DNA of 64,000 bases from Neptuniibacter halophilus (GTDB taxonomy: Bacteria; Pseudomonadota; Gammaproteobacteria; Pseudomonadales; Balneatricaceae). Shown here piece after piece: positions 18,059 to 25,720 of this stretch; the first letter of the stretch is position 1; each line of letters begins with the position of its first letter. The position numbers and the translations under genes were made by a program. Under the pieces are notes generated by a model. The model saw only the letters and a list, made by a program, of their open reading frames with translations, was not told the origin of the DNA and did no database searches. Location of the stretch: contig NZ_AP027292.1 in the NCBI RefSeq assembly GCF_030295765.1, positions 1,984,001 through 2,048,000 of the forward strand, in the 5' to 3' direction.

Positions 18059-19300
18059 TCAGGCTGCAGCGCTGTCAGACAGGGTCATCATCACCTGTTG
18101 TGACCAGGTCAGGCTGTGACGGTAGGCAGCCTCGTAGTAAGCCTGATCCAGCAGTAGGTTCATCTGCTCGAAGTCACCGCTTTCATACTGGCTCACCTGC
18201 TGCAGTATCTGACCGAGCTGGCCTTCGTGATTGAGCAGTGCCGCTTTCACTTCGGCTTGCAGGGGTACCTGTTTGAGCAGGTCTTCCATCTCCATATCCA
18301 GCAGGACATCGAGTTTGGAGAACAGGCCGGTAATAAAGTTATTGATCGGCTGATCGCGTCCCAGCATCTCCGCCAGCAGTTCACACATCCGGCCGCGAAC
18401 CAGCATGCTGCGGGTCAGCTCCTCCGGTTTCTCCTGCGTGTCGGTGACCAGGAACAGACTGACCCATTTACGGATCTGGTCGAAACCGAGCAGGCTGATG
18501 GCGTGGGAAAGCGATTCGATTTCACGCTGCAGGCTGAAGGCGGCAGAGTTAACCACGCGGAGAATCCGGTATGTCAGCAGAGGGTCATTGATCACCAGCT
18601 GCTCTACGGACTGAGCCGTCGCGTTAGGGTTCTGCAGTTCGACCATCATCTGCATCAGCAGTACTTTGCTGCTGCCGAGCTTTTTCCCTTTAACCGCTTC
18701 CGGCTTACTCAGGAAGTAACCCTGGAACAGAGCGAAGCCCAGCTCATGGCAGCGGCGGAACTCATCCTGACTTTCGACTTTGTCGGCCAGCAGTTCGAGA
18801 TGGTAAGGGCGCAACTTCTGCACAACCTGCGGAAGCTGATCCAGACCGATAGTCTGCATATCCAGTTTCAGGATGTGGATAAGTTTCAGCAGTGGCTCAT
18901 ATTTGCTGTCGGGCCGGTAGTCGGAAAGGGCCAGACGATAGCCTTGCTTGGCCAGCTCGGCTACCCGTTCAACAAACTCAGGAGTGATATCGGAGTGGCC
19001 GAGAATTTCGAGAATGAAGTGCTCTTTTGGCAACTCCGGAAAGGTGTCGGCCATCAGGGTCTTGTCGGTCAGCTTGATATAGCAGGGCAGAGAGCGGACC
19101 TGACCATCCTGACAGATACTGGCATAGGTATTGAGAATAACTGAAGAGGTGGCCAGATGGTCATTGATCGTCTGCGGTGCTTTCTCAGCATCATTGCGAT
19201 ACAGCAATACGTAGGCGACTACATCCTGGCTTTTGTTAAATACGGGCTGCCGGGCAAGTAACAGATCAAGCGATTCTTCAGTATCGATTACTTCGCTCAT
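18059..19300 (-). CDS. Degenerate EAL plus HDOD signalling protein
   Basis: A 413-residue cytoplasmic protein. Residues about 10-195 form an EAL-like domain beginning LLLARQPVFNKSQDVVAYVL, and residues about 200-400 form an HDOD domain (LLTYRILRVVNSAAF, ISLLGFDQIRKWVSLFL). The EAL signature is lost (AYVLLYR in place of AYELLYR) and the later Asp pair reads ALSDY in place of ALDDF. It is therefore unlikely to hydrolyse cyclic di-GMP. YuxH-type proteins of this design act as adaptors or regulators. It precedes the TauE/SafE gene by five bases. Confidence 0.9.
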   Translation of the reverse strand: MSEVIDTEESLDLLLARQPVFNKSQDVVAYVLLYRNDAEKAPQTINDHLATSSVILNTYASICQDGQVRSLPCYIKLTDKTLMADTFPELPKEHFILEILGHSDITPEFVERVAELAKQGYRLALSDYRPDSKYEPLLKLIHILKLDMQTIGLDQLPQVVQKLRPYHLELLADKVESQDEFRRCHELGFALFQGYFLSKPEAVKGKKLGSSKVLLMQMMVELQNPNATAQSVEQLVINDPLLTYRILRVVNSAAFSLQREIESLSHAISLLGFDQIRKWVSLFLVTDTQEKPEELTRSMLVRGRMCELLAEMLGRDQPINNFITGLFSKLDVLLDMEMEDLLKQVPLQAEVKAALLNHEGQLGQILQQVSQYESGDFEQMNLLLDQAYYEAAYRHSLTWSQQVMMTLSDSAAA

Positions 19301-19353
19301 AACTTTTCTCCGGCGACATCCTGACTGCGCATAACTTCTACCTTGAAAAAGGA

Positions 19354-20091
19354 CTACTGTTTGATAAAACCTTTAGATTGTAAAAAAGAAAGCATATGAG
19401 GACGAGCCTCTTTTTGTAGCATACCGGAGATCTGTTCACTCCAGGTCATCTCTTTCTGTCCGCCGGTACGGGTTGCGTAATACTCGCGGACCGCATGATC
19501 GTAATCGGCGATGATCTCCCGGTCAGCGCTGTCATCATAGCTGTCCTGTTTCAGGACCACTTCAAGCGGCAGACGAGGTTTCACCTCAGGATTCTGATCC
19601 GGATGGCCGATGCACATACCAAATACCGGGTAACTCAGTTCCGGCAGGTTCAGGCTCTCTGCGACCAGATCGATCCGGTTACGCAGACCGCCGATGTAAA
19701 CAATTCCCAGACCTTCGGACTCTGCGGCAATCGCGACATTTTGCGCAAACAGCGCGCAGTCGACCGTGGCGGTAATAAACTGTTCAGTGAATCCGGAGAG
19801 CATCTCGGCCTGATGCATTTCACAACTGATTTTATGTCGGTGCATATCGGCGCAGAACACCAGGAACACAGGAGCGTCTTTTACGTACGCCTGATTTCCC
19901 GCCCACTCGGCAAGCGAGCTGCGTTTTTCCGGATTATTTACCTGAATGACGGTACAGGCCTGAATAAAGCTGGAGGTGGCGGCGGCCTGGCCTGCCTGAA
20001 CAAATCGGTTGACCTGTTCCTGGCTGACGGTCTGATCGGTAAATTTTCGAATTGAGCGGTGGGCGTTGAGTAAATCGATAACCTTGTTCAT
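19354..20091 (-). CDS. Oxygen-insensitive NADPH nitroreductase, NfsA-like
   Basis: A 245-residue flavin enzyme of the NfsA/FRP group, which reduces nitro compounds, quinones or flavin. The N-terminus has the FMN-binding block HRSIRKFTDQTVSQEQ. AAATSSFIQACTVIQV and GLGIVYIGGLRNRIDLV follow, with the NADPH-binding basic tail in MTWSEQ...KEARPHMLSFLQSKGF. Length matches NfsA (240). The ATG at 20091 has AGGA upstream; the in-frame start at 20130 adds basic residues that do not fit the family. It is divergent from the radical SAM operon and monocistronic as far as I can see. Confidence 0.88.
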   Translation of the reverse strand: MNKVIDLLNAHRSIRKFTDQTVSQEQVNRFVQAGQAAATSSFIQACTVIQVNNPEKRSSLAEWAGNQAYVKDAPVFLVFCADMHRHKISCEMHQAEMLSGFTEQFITATVDCALFAQNVAIAAESEGLGIVYIGGLRNRIDLVAESLNLPELSYPVFGMCIGHPDQNPEVKPRLPLEVVLKQDSYDDSADREIIADYDHAVREYYATRTGGQKEMTWSEQISGMLQKEARPHMLSFLQSKGFIKQ

Positions 20092-20234
20092 AGGAATCCT
20101 GCGTCTCTTTCTGTAGCCCTTTTTTAACACAGCCGCCGGGTTAGCAGAAGCTCTGATAAAGGATTAAAGCGGTGTTATCTGCTGAACTCTGAGGTTAAGC
20201 TCTGGTCTATCAAAAAGTTAGCGTTTAAGAGAAT

Positions 20235-20930
20235 GTGATCTTGCCGGAAAAACAGGTATCTGCCACTCTGCTGCTGGTATGTAAAAAGCCGCTTCTAAAT
20301 CAGGGGAAACAACGACTGGCCGCCACGCTGGGGGCTGAAAGTGCAGTGTTGCTGGCCCGTGCACTGCTGAATTGTGCGCTGGAGGATCTGGCGGACTGGC
20401 CGGGGCCGGTGGTGATCTCTCCTTCAACGGCAAAGGATACCGCCTGGGCACAGGCCCTGTTGCCGCAGCGCCCGGATCTTCTGGTGCAGCCACAGCCTTC
20501 GGGTAATCTGGGCGAACGTATTAATCAGGTGGATCAGGTGCTCAGGAAACAGGGGCATCAGAGAATCATCATTATCGGCAGCGATGCGCCGATGCTGACC
20601 GCCGAGCATTATGCAGAAGCGGCTCAGGCGCTGACGGAATACCCGGTGGTTTTCAGTGCTGCCGACGATGGTGGCGTGATCCTGATGGGGGCAAGACAGC
20701 CATGGCCTGAGTTGGGGCCGTTGCCATGGAGTACCGAACGGCTGGGGCAAGCGCTCTGTCAGACCTGCGCGGATCATGGGCTCAAAGCGGGTTTTATCCG
20801 ACCGGGTTACGATATCGATCTGCAGGATGATCTGCTTAAACTGGCCGTTGATCTGGCGTCTGACCCACGGCCTGCGCGTCAGGCTTTACTCAAACAGATC
20901 GCGCAGGTGCTCCCAAAATCGTTTTTATAA
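20235..20930 (+). CDS. CofC-like transferase, TIGR04282/DUF2064 type
   Basis: A 231-residue protein with the GT-A fold of small nucleotidyl or sugar transferases. Visible family blocks are LLLVCKKPLLNQGKQRLAAT at the start, a GNLGERI motif, then IIIIGSDAPMLTAEHYAEAA and FSAADDGGVILMGAR. The SDAP motif fills the place of the usual metal-binding SD(C/S)P. From memory this matches TIGR04282 (rSAM/selenodomain-associated transferase 1, related to CofC), whose reaction is not settled. The start is GTG with a weak AAGAG site. It heads a four-gene unit with a radical SAM enzyme, an MTAP-like phosphorylase and a TIGR04283-type glycosyltransferase. A sugar-1-phosphate nucleotidylyltransferase role is my inference. 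Confidence 0.85.
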   Translation: MILPEKQVSATLLLVCKKPLLNQGKQRLAATLGAESAVLLARALLNCALEDLADWPGPVVISPSTAKDTAWAQALLPQRPDLLVQPQPSGNLGERINQVDQVLRKQGHQRIIIIGSDAPMLTAEHYAEAAQALTEYPVVFSAADDGGVILMGARQPWPELGPLPWSTERLGQALCQTCADHGLKAGFIRPGYDIDLQDDLLKLAVDLASDPRPARQALLKQIAQVLPKSFL

Positions 20931-20964
20931 TTCTTAACCCGGGACTGATACCGAAGAGAAGCTG

Positions 20965-21876
20965 ATGCAGTATATCCGTAGCGAAAACTGGTTTTACACC
21001 CCGCAGGGCGAAGCGCGGGGCTATATTGATCCACACCGGCTGCGTGAGCTCTGGTTTCATACCGGCACCGCCTGTAACCTGCAGTGCCCGTTTTGCCTTG
21101 AGGGCTCGGCACCGGGTGATAAACGTCTTGAACTGATTAAGTTTGACGATGTTAAGCCCTATATCGATGAAGCGCTTGAGCTGGGGGTTGAGCAGTTCTC
21201 TTTCACGGGGGGGGAGCCGTTTCTTGCCAGACAACTGGTTAAAATTCTCGCCTATGCAGCACAGCACCGGCCTTGTCTGGTTCTGACTAATGGCACTGAG
21301 GCGATTCAGCAACGCATGGATGAGGTAGCCGGCTTAAAGCAGGCCGCACATCCGGTCAGTTTCCGTATCAGTATCGATCATCCTTCGGCGGAGGCGCACG
21401 ATGCGGGGCGGGGCGAAGGTAATTTCGTTAAAGCGATGTGCGGGTTACAGCGACTGCATCAGGCTGGATTTACCGTTTCAGTGGCCCGGCATATGCGAAA
21501 AGATGAAGATAAAGTGGCAGTTGAAGCGGCGTACCGGGCATTGTTTGCTGACTGGGAACTACCGCAGGATCTGAACATTGTCGCGTTTCCCGATTTTGCG
21601 ACCCCCGGCAGTCTGCCGCAGGTGCCTCAGGTAACGACCGCCTGTATGACGACTTATCAGGATGAGGCGAGTCGGCGGGAGTTTATGTGTGCCTACAGTA
21701 AGATGATTGTGAAGAAAAATGGCCGGATGCGGGTCTATGCCTGCACGCTGGTCGATGATGATGAAGAGTATGATCTGGGCGCAAGCCTGAAACAGAGCCT
21801 GCAAGAGCGAATCAGCATGAAGCATCATCGTTGCTATAGCTGTTTTGCTTACGGCGCTTCCTGCAGTGAAGGTTAA
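20965..21876 (+). CDS. Radical SAM enzyme with SPASM-like Cys-rich tail
   Basis: A 303-residue enzyme. The [4Fe-4S] cluster motif CNLQCPFC (Cys37, Cys41, Cys44; CX3CX2C) is followed by the SAM-binding FTGGEPFL. The C-terminal third has Cys residues in FMCAYSK, RVYACTL and RCYSCFAYGASC (CX2CX6C), which resemble a SPASM/twitch auxiliary cluster domain. The substrate is unknown. It is not the usual partner of the TIGR04282/04283 transferases, which carries a C-terminal pfam12345 domain often with selenocysteine. Here the frame ends in TAA and no in-frame TGA is seen. It lies 34 bases after the CofC-like gene and ten before the phosphorylase. Confidence 0.87.
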   Translation: MQYIRSENWFYTPQGEARGYIDPHRLRELWFHTGTACNLQCPFCLEGSAPGDKRLELIKFDDVKPYIDEALELGVEQFSFTGGEPFLARQLVKILAYAAQHRPCLVLTNGTEAIQQRMDEVAGLKQAAHPVSFRISIDHPSAEAHDAGRGEGNFVKAMCGLQRLHQAGFTVSVARHMRKDEDKVAVEAAYRALFADWELPQDLNIVAFPDFATPGSLPQVPQVTTACMTTYQDEASRREFMCAYSKMIVKKNGRMRVYACTLVDDDEEYDLGASLKQSLQERISMKHHRCYSCFAYGASCSEG

Positions 21877-21886
21877 GGAGAGCACG

Positions 21887-22735
21887 TTGTTAGCAATTAT
21901 TGGCGGTACCGGTATCTATCAACTGGACGGACTGGAGGTCACTGCGGAGCATGCGCTGTCGACCCCTTTTGGCGATCCTTCTGCACCGGTTGTTCAGGGG
22001 CAGATGGCAGGTCAGGAACTGCTGTTTCTGCCGCGACACGGTCAGCAGCATCAGCTACTTCCATCGGAGGTGAACTACCGGGCCAATATCTGGGCGCTGA
22101 AAAAACTGGGCGCGACTCAGGTGATCGGGGTGTCTGCGGTGGGGAGTCTGCAACAGGAGATCCGCCCCGGCGATCTGTCGCTCCCTGATCAGTACTTTGA
22201 TTTTGTTAAAGGTCCGCGGCAGAAAACCTTTTTCGGTAATGGCATCGCCGCGCATGTTTCTACGGCTGAACCGAGTTGTGCCTGTTTGGCGGACGGGCTG
22301 GAGCAGGCGGCAGGTTCCGTCGGGGAAAAAGTCCATCGGAATAAAACCTATGCCTGTGTTGATGGCCCGCGCCTGGGCACCCGGGCAGAGAGCTTCTTCC
22401 TGCGGGGTGCAGCGGGTTGTGATCTGGTGGGGATGACCAATGTGCCGGAGGTGTTTCTGGCGCGTGAAGCCCAGCTTTGTTACTGCACCATTGCGATCGC
22501 CACCGATTATGATTGCTGGCAGGATGACCCGGCTCAGCATGTCAGCGTTGAGCAGGTGATCAGCCGTTATGGTGAAAGTCTGGAACGGGCGAAACAGGTA
22601 TTAAGTGCCTATATTCGCCGGCCACTGCACCGTGGCGATTGCGGCTGTCGCAGTAGTCTGGCAGCGGCGGTACTGACCCCTCGCTCAGCACTGAATGAGG
22701 CGCAAACTGAGCTGCTGGATCTGTTGAGTGCCTGA
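21887..22735 (+). CDS. MTAP/PNP-family nucleoside phosphorylase
   Basis: A 282-residue cytoplasmic phosphorylase. Family blocks are IIGGTGIYQL, PRHGQQHQLLPSEVNYRAN, GVSAVGSL, GPRLGTRAESFF and GMTNVPEVFLAREAQLCY. The base-binding loop reads ATDYDCW, as in adenine-releasing 5'-methylthioadenosine phosphorylase; I recall that the Pseudomonas methylthioinosine enzyme has Asn-Pro there. So an adenosyl substrate with a modified 5' position is likely. The start is a TTG at 21887 with AAGGAG six bases upstream; an earlier start would lie in the radical SAM gene. It overlaps the next gene by eight bases. The product would be a 5-modified ribose-1-phosphate. General methionine salvage is the alternative. 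Confidence 0.88.
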   Translation: MLAIIGGTGIYQLDGLEVTAEHALSTPFGDPSAPVVQGQMAGQELLFLPRHGQQHQLLPSEVNYRANIWALKKLGATQVIGVSAVGSLQQEIRPGDLSLPDQYFDFVKGPRQKTFFGNGIAAHVSTAEPSCACLADGLEQAAGSVGEKVHRNKTYACVDGPRLGTRAESFFLRGAAGCDLVGMTNVPEVFLAREAQLCYCTIAIATDYDCWQDDPAQHVSVEQVISRYGESLERAKQVLSAYIRRPLHRGDCGCRSSLAAAVLTPRSALNEAQTELLDLLSA

Positions 22736-23435
22736 ACCGCGATTGTCGGTGATTGTACCGGTCGGCCCCGGAGAGACCGGAATTCCATCGGGACTGCTGG
22801 CCGATCTGCGTCAGATTAAAGGAGCCTGGGAGCTGATCTTTGTTGGCTGCGACCCTGTCGCGCAACAGTCGTTGCAACAGGCAACCCGGTCGATAGCGGA
22901 TTGTTGTTCACTGAGATGGCTGTTTGCGCCGGCGGGGCGGGCGCAGCAGATGAATCTTGGGGCAACTGAGGCGCGCGGCGAGTTTCTCTGGTTTGTGCAT
23001 CTGGATAGCCGATTTTCAGTAGAGTTGAGTGAGCAGTTGCTGATTAATCTGCAGCGTTACCCTGAGCGTTTGCACTATTGCCGTCTGGCGTTTATGAACG
23101 ACGGACCTGCATCCATGGGGGTGAACGCCTGGGGAGCGAATCTGCGTTCGCGATGGCTCGGCGTGCCTTTTGGTGATCAGGGCTTTGCCCTGAGCCGTGA
23201 GCTGTTCCGCTCAGCGGGAGGCTACCCGGAAGCCCGGTACGGTGAAGATCATCTGCTGGTATGGCGGTTACGTCAGCGTGGCATCTGTCTGCATGAATGC
23301 ACCCGGCCGCTCTATACCAGCGCCCGCCGCTACAGGAATCAGGGCTGGATCAGGCTGACGCTGACCTACCAATGGCGCTGGTTGCGTCAGGCACTGCCGG
23401 AACTGATCCGGCTTATCCGACTGCGTTATTTCTGA
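22728..23435 (+). CDS. Family 2 glycosyltransferase, TIGR04283 type
   Basis: A 235-residue GT2 protein without membrane segments. It begins RLSVIVPVGPGE and has APAGRAQQMNLGA, LWFVHLDSRF (the DxD-like site), FGDQGFALSREL and ARYGEDHLLVWRL, then LYTSARRYRNQGW. These blocks match TIGR04283 (rSAM/selenodomain-associated transferase 2, MftF-like) as I remember it. The start is a GTG that overlaps the phosphorylase gene by eight bases, indicating coupling. It ends the four-gene unit and converges with the TVP38 fusion six bases further on. Donor and acceptor are unknown. Confidence 0.86.
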   Translation: MPEPRLSVIVPVGPGETGIPSGLLADLRQIKGAWELIFVGCDPVAQQSLQQATRSIADCCSLRWLFAPAGRAQQMNLGATEARGEFLWFVHLDSRFSVELSEQLLINLQRYPERLHYCRLAFMNDGPASMGVNAWGANLRSRWLGVPFGDQGFALSRELFRSAGGYPEARYGEDHLLVWRLRQRGICLHECTRPLYTSARRYRNQGWIRLTLTYQWRWLRQALPELIRLIRLRYF

Positions 23436-23441
23436 GCCCCG

Positions 23442-25580
23442 TTATTTCTGACCCCGTTGCCAGCGGTGAAACTTCGCCAGCCAGTTGAGGATTCTTTGCG
23501 GCGCATGGGCGCGTTTCCACTCCCCGGCGGCATATTTATTGGCTTCACTCAGGGTCGGGTAGATATGGATGGTGCCAAGAATCTTGTTAAGACCAAGCCC
23601 GTGCTTCATGGCGGTGACATACTCGCTGATCAGTTCCGCCGCATGGGGGCCGGCAATAGTGGCGCCGAGAATTTTGTCGCGACCCGGTTGGGTCAGGACT
23701 TTAACAAAACCGCGATTACTGCCATCGGCAATTGCCCGGTCCAGTTCACTGAGGTCAAACCGGGTGACCTCGTAGGGAATACTCTGTGCCCGTGCTTCCT
23801 GTTCATTCAGGCCAACCCGGGCAACTTCCGGATCGGTAAAGGTTGCCATCGGGATCACTGCATAATCCACTTTAAAACGTTTGAAACGGCCAAACAGGGC
23901 ATTAACCGATGCATACCAGGCCTGATGTGACGCTGCGTGGGTAAACTGGTAAGGCCCGGCCACATCGCCGCAGGCGTAGATATTCGGAAACCGGGTCTGC
24001 AGATATTCATTGACCCGCAGGGTGCCGTCAGGGTTGAGATCCAGAGCCAGATTCTCCAGCCCGAACCCTTCAGTATTGGCCTGGCGGCCGGTGGCCACCA
24101 GCACCTGATCGAAGCCGATCTCCTCAGTTTTGCCGCGGTATTCGCAGATCAGAAAACGTTCCCCGTCGCGCTCGATAAACTCGCGCAGTTTGCGTTGAGT
24201 GAGAATGTTGACCCCTTCGCTCTGCAACTGACGGCTGACCTCCGCAGAGAGATCCGGGTCCTCTTTCGGCAAGATCCGCTTGCCGCGCAGCAGCATCGTA
24301 ACCTCGCTGCCAAAACGGGCAAAGCATTGCCCCAGCTCACATCCGATCGGGCCGCCACCGAGCACCAGTAAACGTTTTGGTTGCTCACGTAGTTGCCAGA
24401 GGTTGTCTGATGTCAGTGGTTGCATCGCCTCGATATTATTAATCGCCGGGATGTGCGGCCGGGCACCACTGGCGATGATGATATTACGGCAACTGATAAT
24501 CTCCCCGTTTACCACCACTTCGTAGGGGTTCAGTATTGTCGCCTGACCCTGTATGCAGTCGACACCCAGGTTGGTGTAACGCTCGATGGAGTCATGGGGT
24601 TCGACCTGCTTCACGACCCGGGAGACCCGCTGCATGATCTCGGCGAAATCAAATTTCAGCTCCGCTTCTGCGATACCGTAGTGCTCGCTGTTTCGGCTTT
24701 CGGCAATAAACCGGGCCGAACGGATTAACGCTTTCGAGGGAACGCAGCCGGTATTCAGACAATCACCGCCCATCCGGTGTTTCTCCACCAGAGTGACTTT
24801 GGCTTTGACCGCCGCCGCGATGTAGGCACTGACCAGCCCGGCCGAGCCGGCGCCAATCACCAGCAGATTAGTGTCAAATCTATCCGGTTTTCTGAATCCG
24901 GCGTAAACCCGGTGCGCGCGGAATCGATCCAGCAACTTTTTTGCTACAAGAGGGAAGAGTCCCAGCAGAGAGAAAGAGAGAATCATTTCTCCGGAGAGAA
25001 TGTCGCGGGTGGATTGCAACTGGCCCAGTTGCGTACCGGCATTGACGTAGACCGCCGTGCCCGCCAGCATCCCCAGTTGGCTGACCCAGTAAAAAGTCCA
25101 GAGGCGGATCCGGGTCAGCCCCATTGCCAGATTGATAGCAAAAAACGGAAACAGCGGAACCAGTCTCAGGGTAAACAGATAAAAGGCACCCTCTTTCTCG
25201 ATACCCCGGTTAATCTTATCCAGCGTGCCTGCGAAGCGTTGCTGAATCTGATCGCGCAGCAGAAAACGTGAACAGAGAAACGCCAGTGTCGCCCCCAGCG
25301 TGCTGGCAAAAGAGATCAGCAGTAAGCCGGTGCTGAAACCAAACAAGGCCCCGCCAATCAACGTCATGATCGTGGCGCCGGGCAGAGAGAGGCCGGTGAC
25401 AAGTACGTAGAGGGTGAAAAAAACCGCAGAGGTGAGCAGCGGCTGCTCACTCAGTTGCTGCTGAAACTGCGCCTGATTGGCTTTGATAAATTCAAGGTTC
25501 AGGTACTGGCCAAGATCGAAGGCGAAAAACGCTGCCGCAACCACAACAACCAGTAATATCAGCAGGGAGAGTTTTTTCAT
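23442..25580 (-). CDS. TVP38/TMEM64 membrane domain fused to a MerA/Lpd-like FAD disulfide oxidoreductase
   Basis: A 712-residue fusion. Residues 1-220 are a DedA/TVP38-type membrane domain with hydrophobic segments around 5-22, 50-105 and 135-185, and typical LRLVPLFPFFAINLAMG. Residues about 236-712 form a class I pyridine-nucleotide disulfide oxidoreductase: FAD site VIGAGSAGLVSAY, redox cysteines Cys274 and Cys279 in GGDCLNTGCVPSK, NAD(P)H site VLGGGPIGCELGQ, ACGDVAGPYQFTH, and a C-terminal IHIYPTLSEA. No N-terminal heavy-metal-binding domain is present. Fusions of this design occur in other proteobacteria. It converges on the radical SAM unit; such proteins often lie near TIGR04282/04283 genes in my recollection. 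The electron acceptor is unknown. Confidence 0.9.
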   Translation of the reverse strand: MKKLSLLILLVVVVAAAFFAFDLGQYLNLEFIKANQAQFQQQLSEQPLLTSAVFFTLYVLVTGLSLPGATIMTLIGGALFGFSTGLLLISFASTLGATLAFLCSRFLLRDQIQQRFAGTLDKINRGIEKEGAFYLFTLRLVPLFPFFAINLAMGLTRIRLWTFYWVSQLGMLAGTAVYVNAGTQLGQLQSTRDILSGEMILSFSLLGLFPLVAKKLLDRFRAHRVYAGFRKPDRFDTNLLVIGAGSAGLVSAYIAAAVKAKVTLVEKHRMGGDCLNTGCVPSKALIRSARFIAESRNSEHYGIAEAELKFDFAEIMQRVSRVVKQVEPHDSIERYTNLGVDCIQGQATILNPYEVVVNGEIISCRNIIIASGARPHIPAINNIEAMQPLTSDNLWQLREQPKRLLVLGGGPIGCELGQCFARFGSEVTMLLRGKRILPKEDPDLSAEVSRQLQSEGVNILTQRKLREFIERDGERFLICEYRGKTEEIGFDQVLVATGRQANTEGFGLENLALDLNPDGTLRVNEYLQTRFPNIYACGDVAGPYQFTHAASHQAWYASVNALFGRFKRFKVDYAVIPMATFTDPEVARVGLNEQEARAQSIPYEVTRFDLSELDRAIADGSNRGFVKVLTQPGRDKILGATIAGPHAAELISEYVTAMKHGLGLNKILGTIHIYPTLSEANKYAAGEWKRAHAPQRILNWLAKFHRWQRGQK

Positions 25581-25685
25581 GGTGTGCGGGTTATCCTCAA
25601 AATCGGGCGGGCTGATAGCATTAGTCTGCCTGTGTTGGCTTTAGTTCCGTCAGGTCATTGCAGATCGGTGAGGCCGCTTCTTTGA

Positions 25686-25714
25686 TTTAACTTGGCCCGG
25701 CCTGCGCTTATAAT
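25686..25714 (+). promoter_or_regulatory. Promoter for a probably leaderless FAD oxidoreductase mRNA
   Basis: A perfect TATAAT (25709-25714) lies 17 bases after a weak -35 TTTAAC (25686-25691). It ends only six bases before the ATG at 25721, so transcription should begin at or within a base or two of the start codon. No ribosome site exists. Confidence 0.55.
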
Positions 25715-25720
25715 GCCGGC

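Noticed and set aside
18227..19144. 305-codon open frame on the + strand
   Set aside because: Antisense shadow of the EAL/HDOD gene, which has clear domains.
21840..21880. Selenocysteine extension of the radical SAM gene
   Set aside because: The frame ends in TAA, not TGA, and no SECIS-like hairpin is evident.
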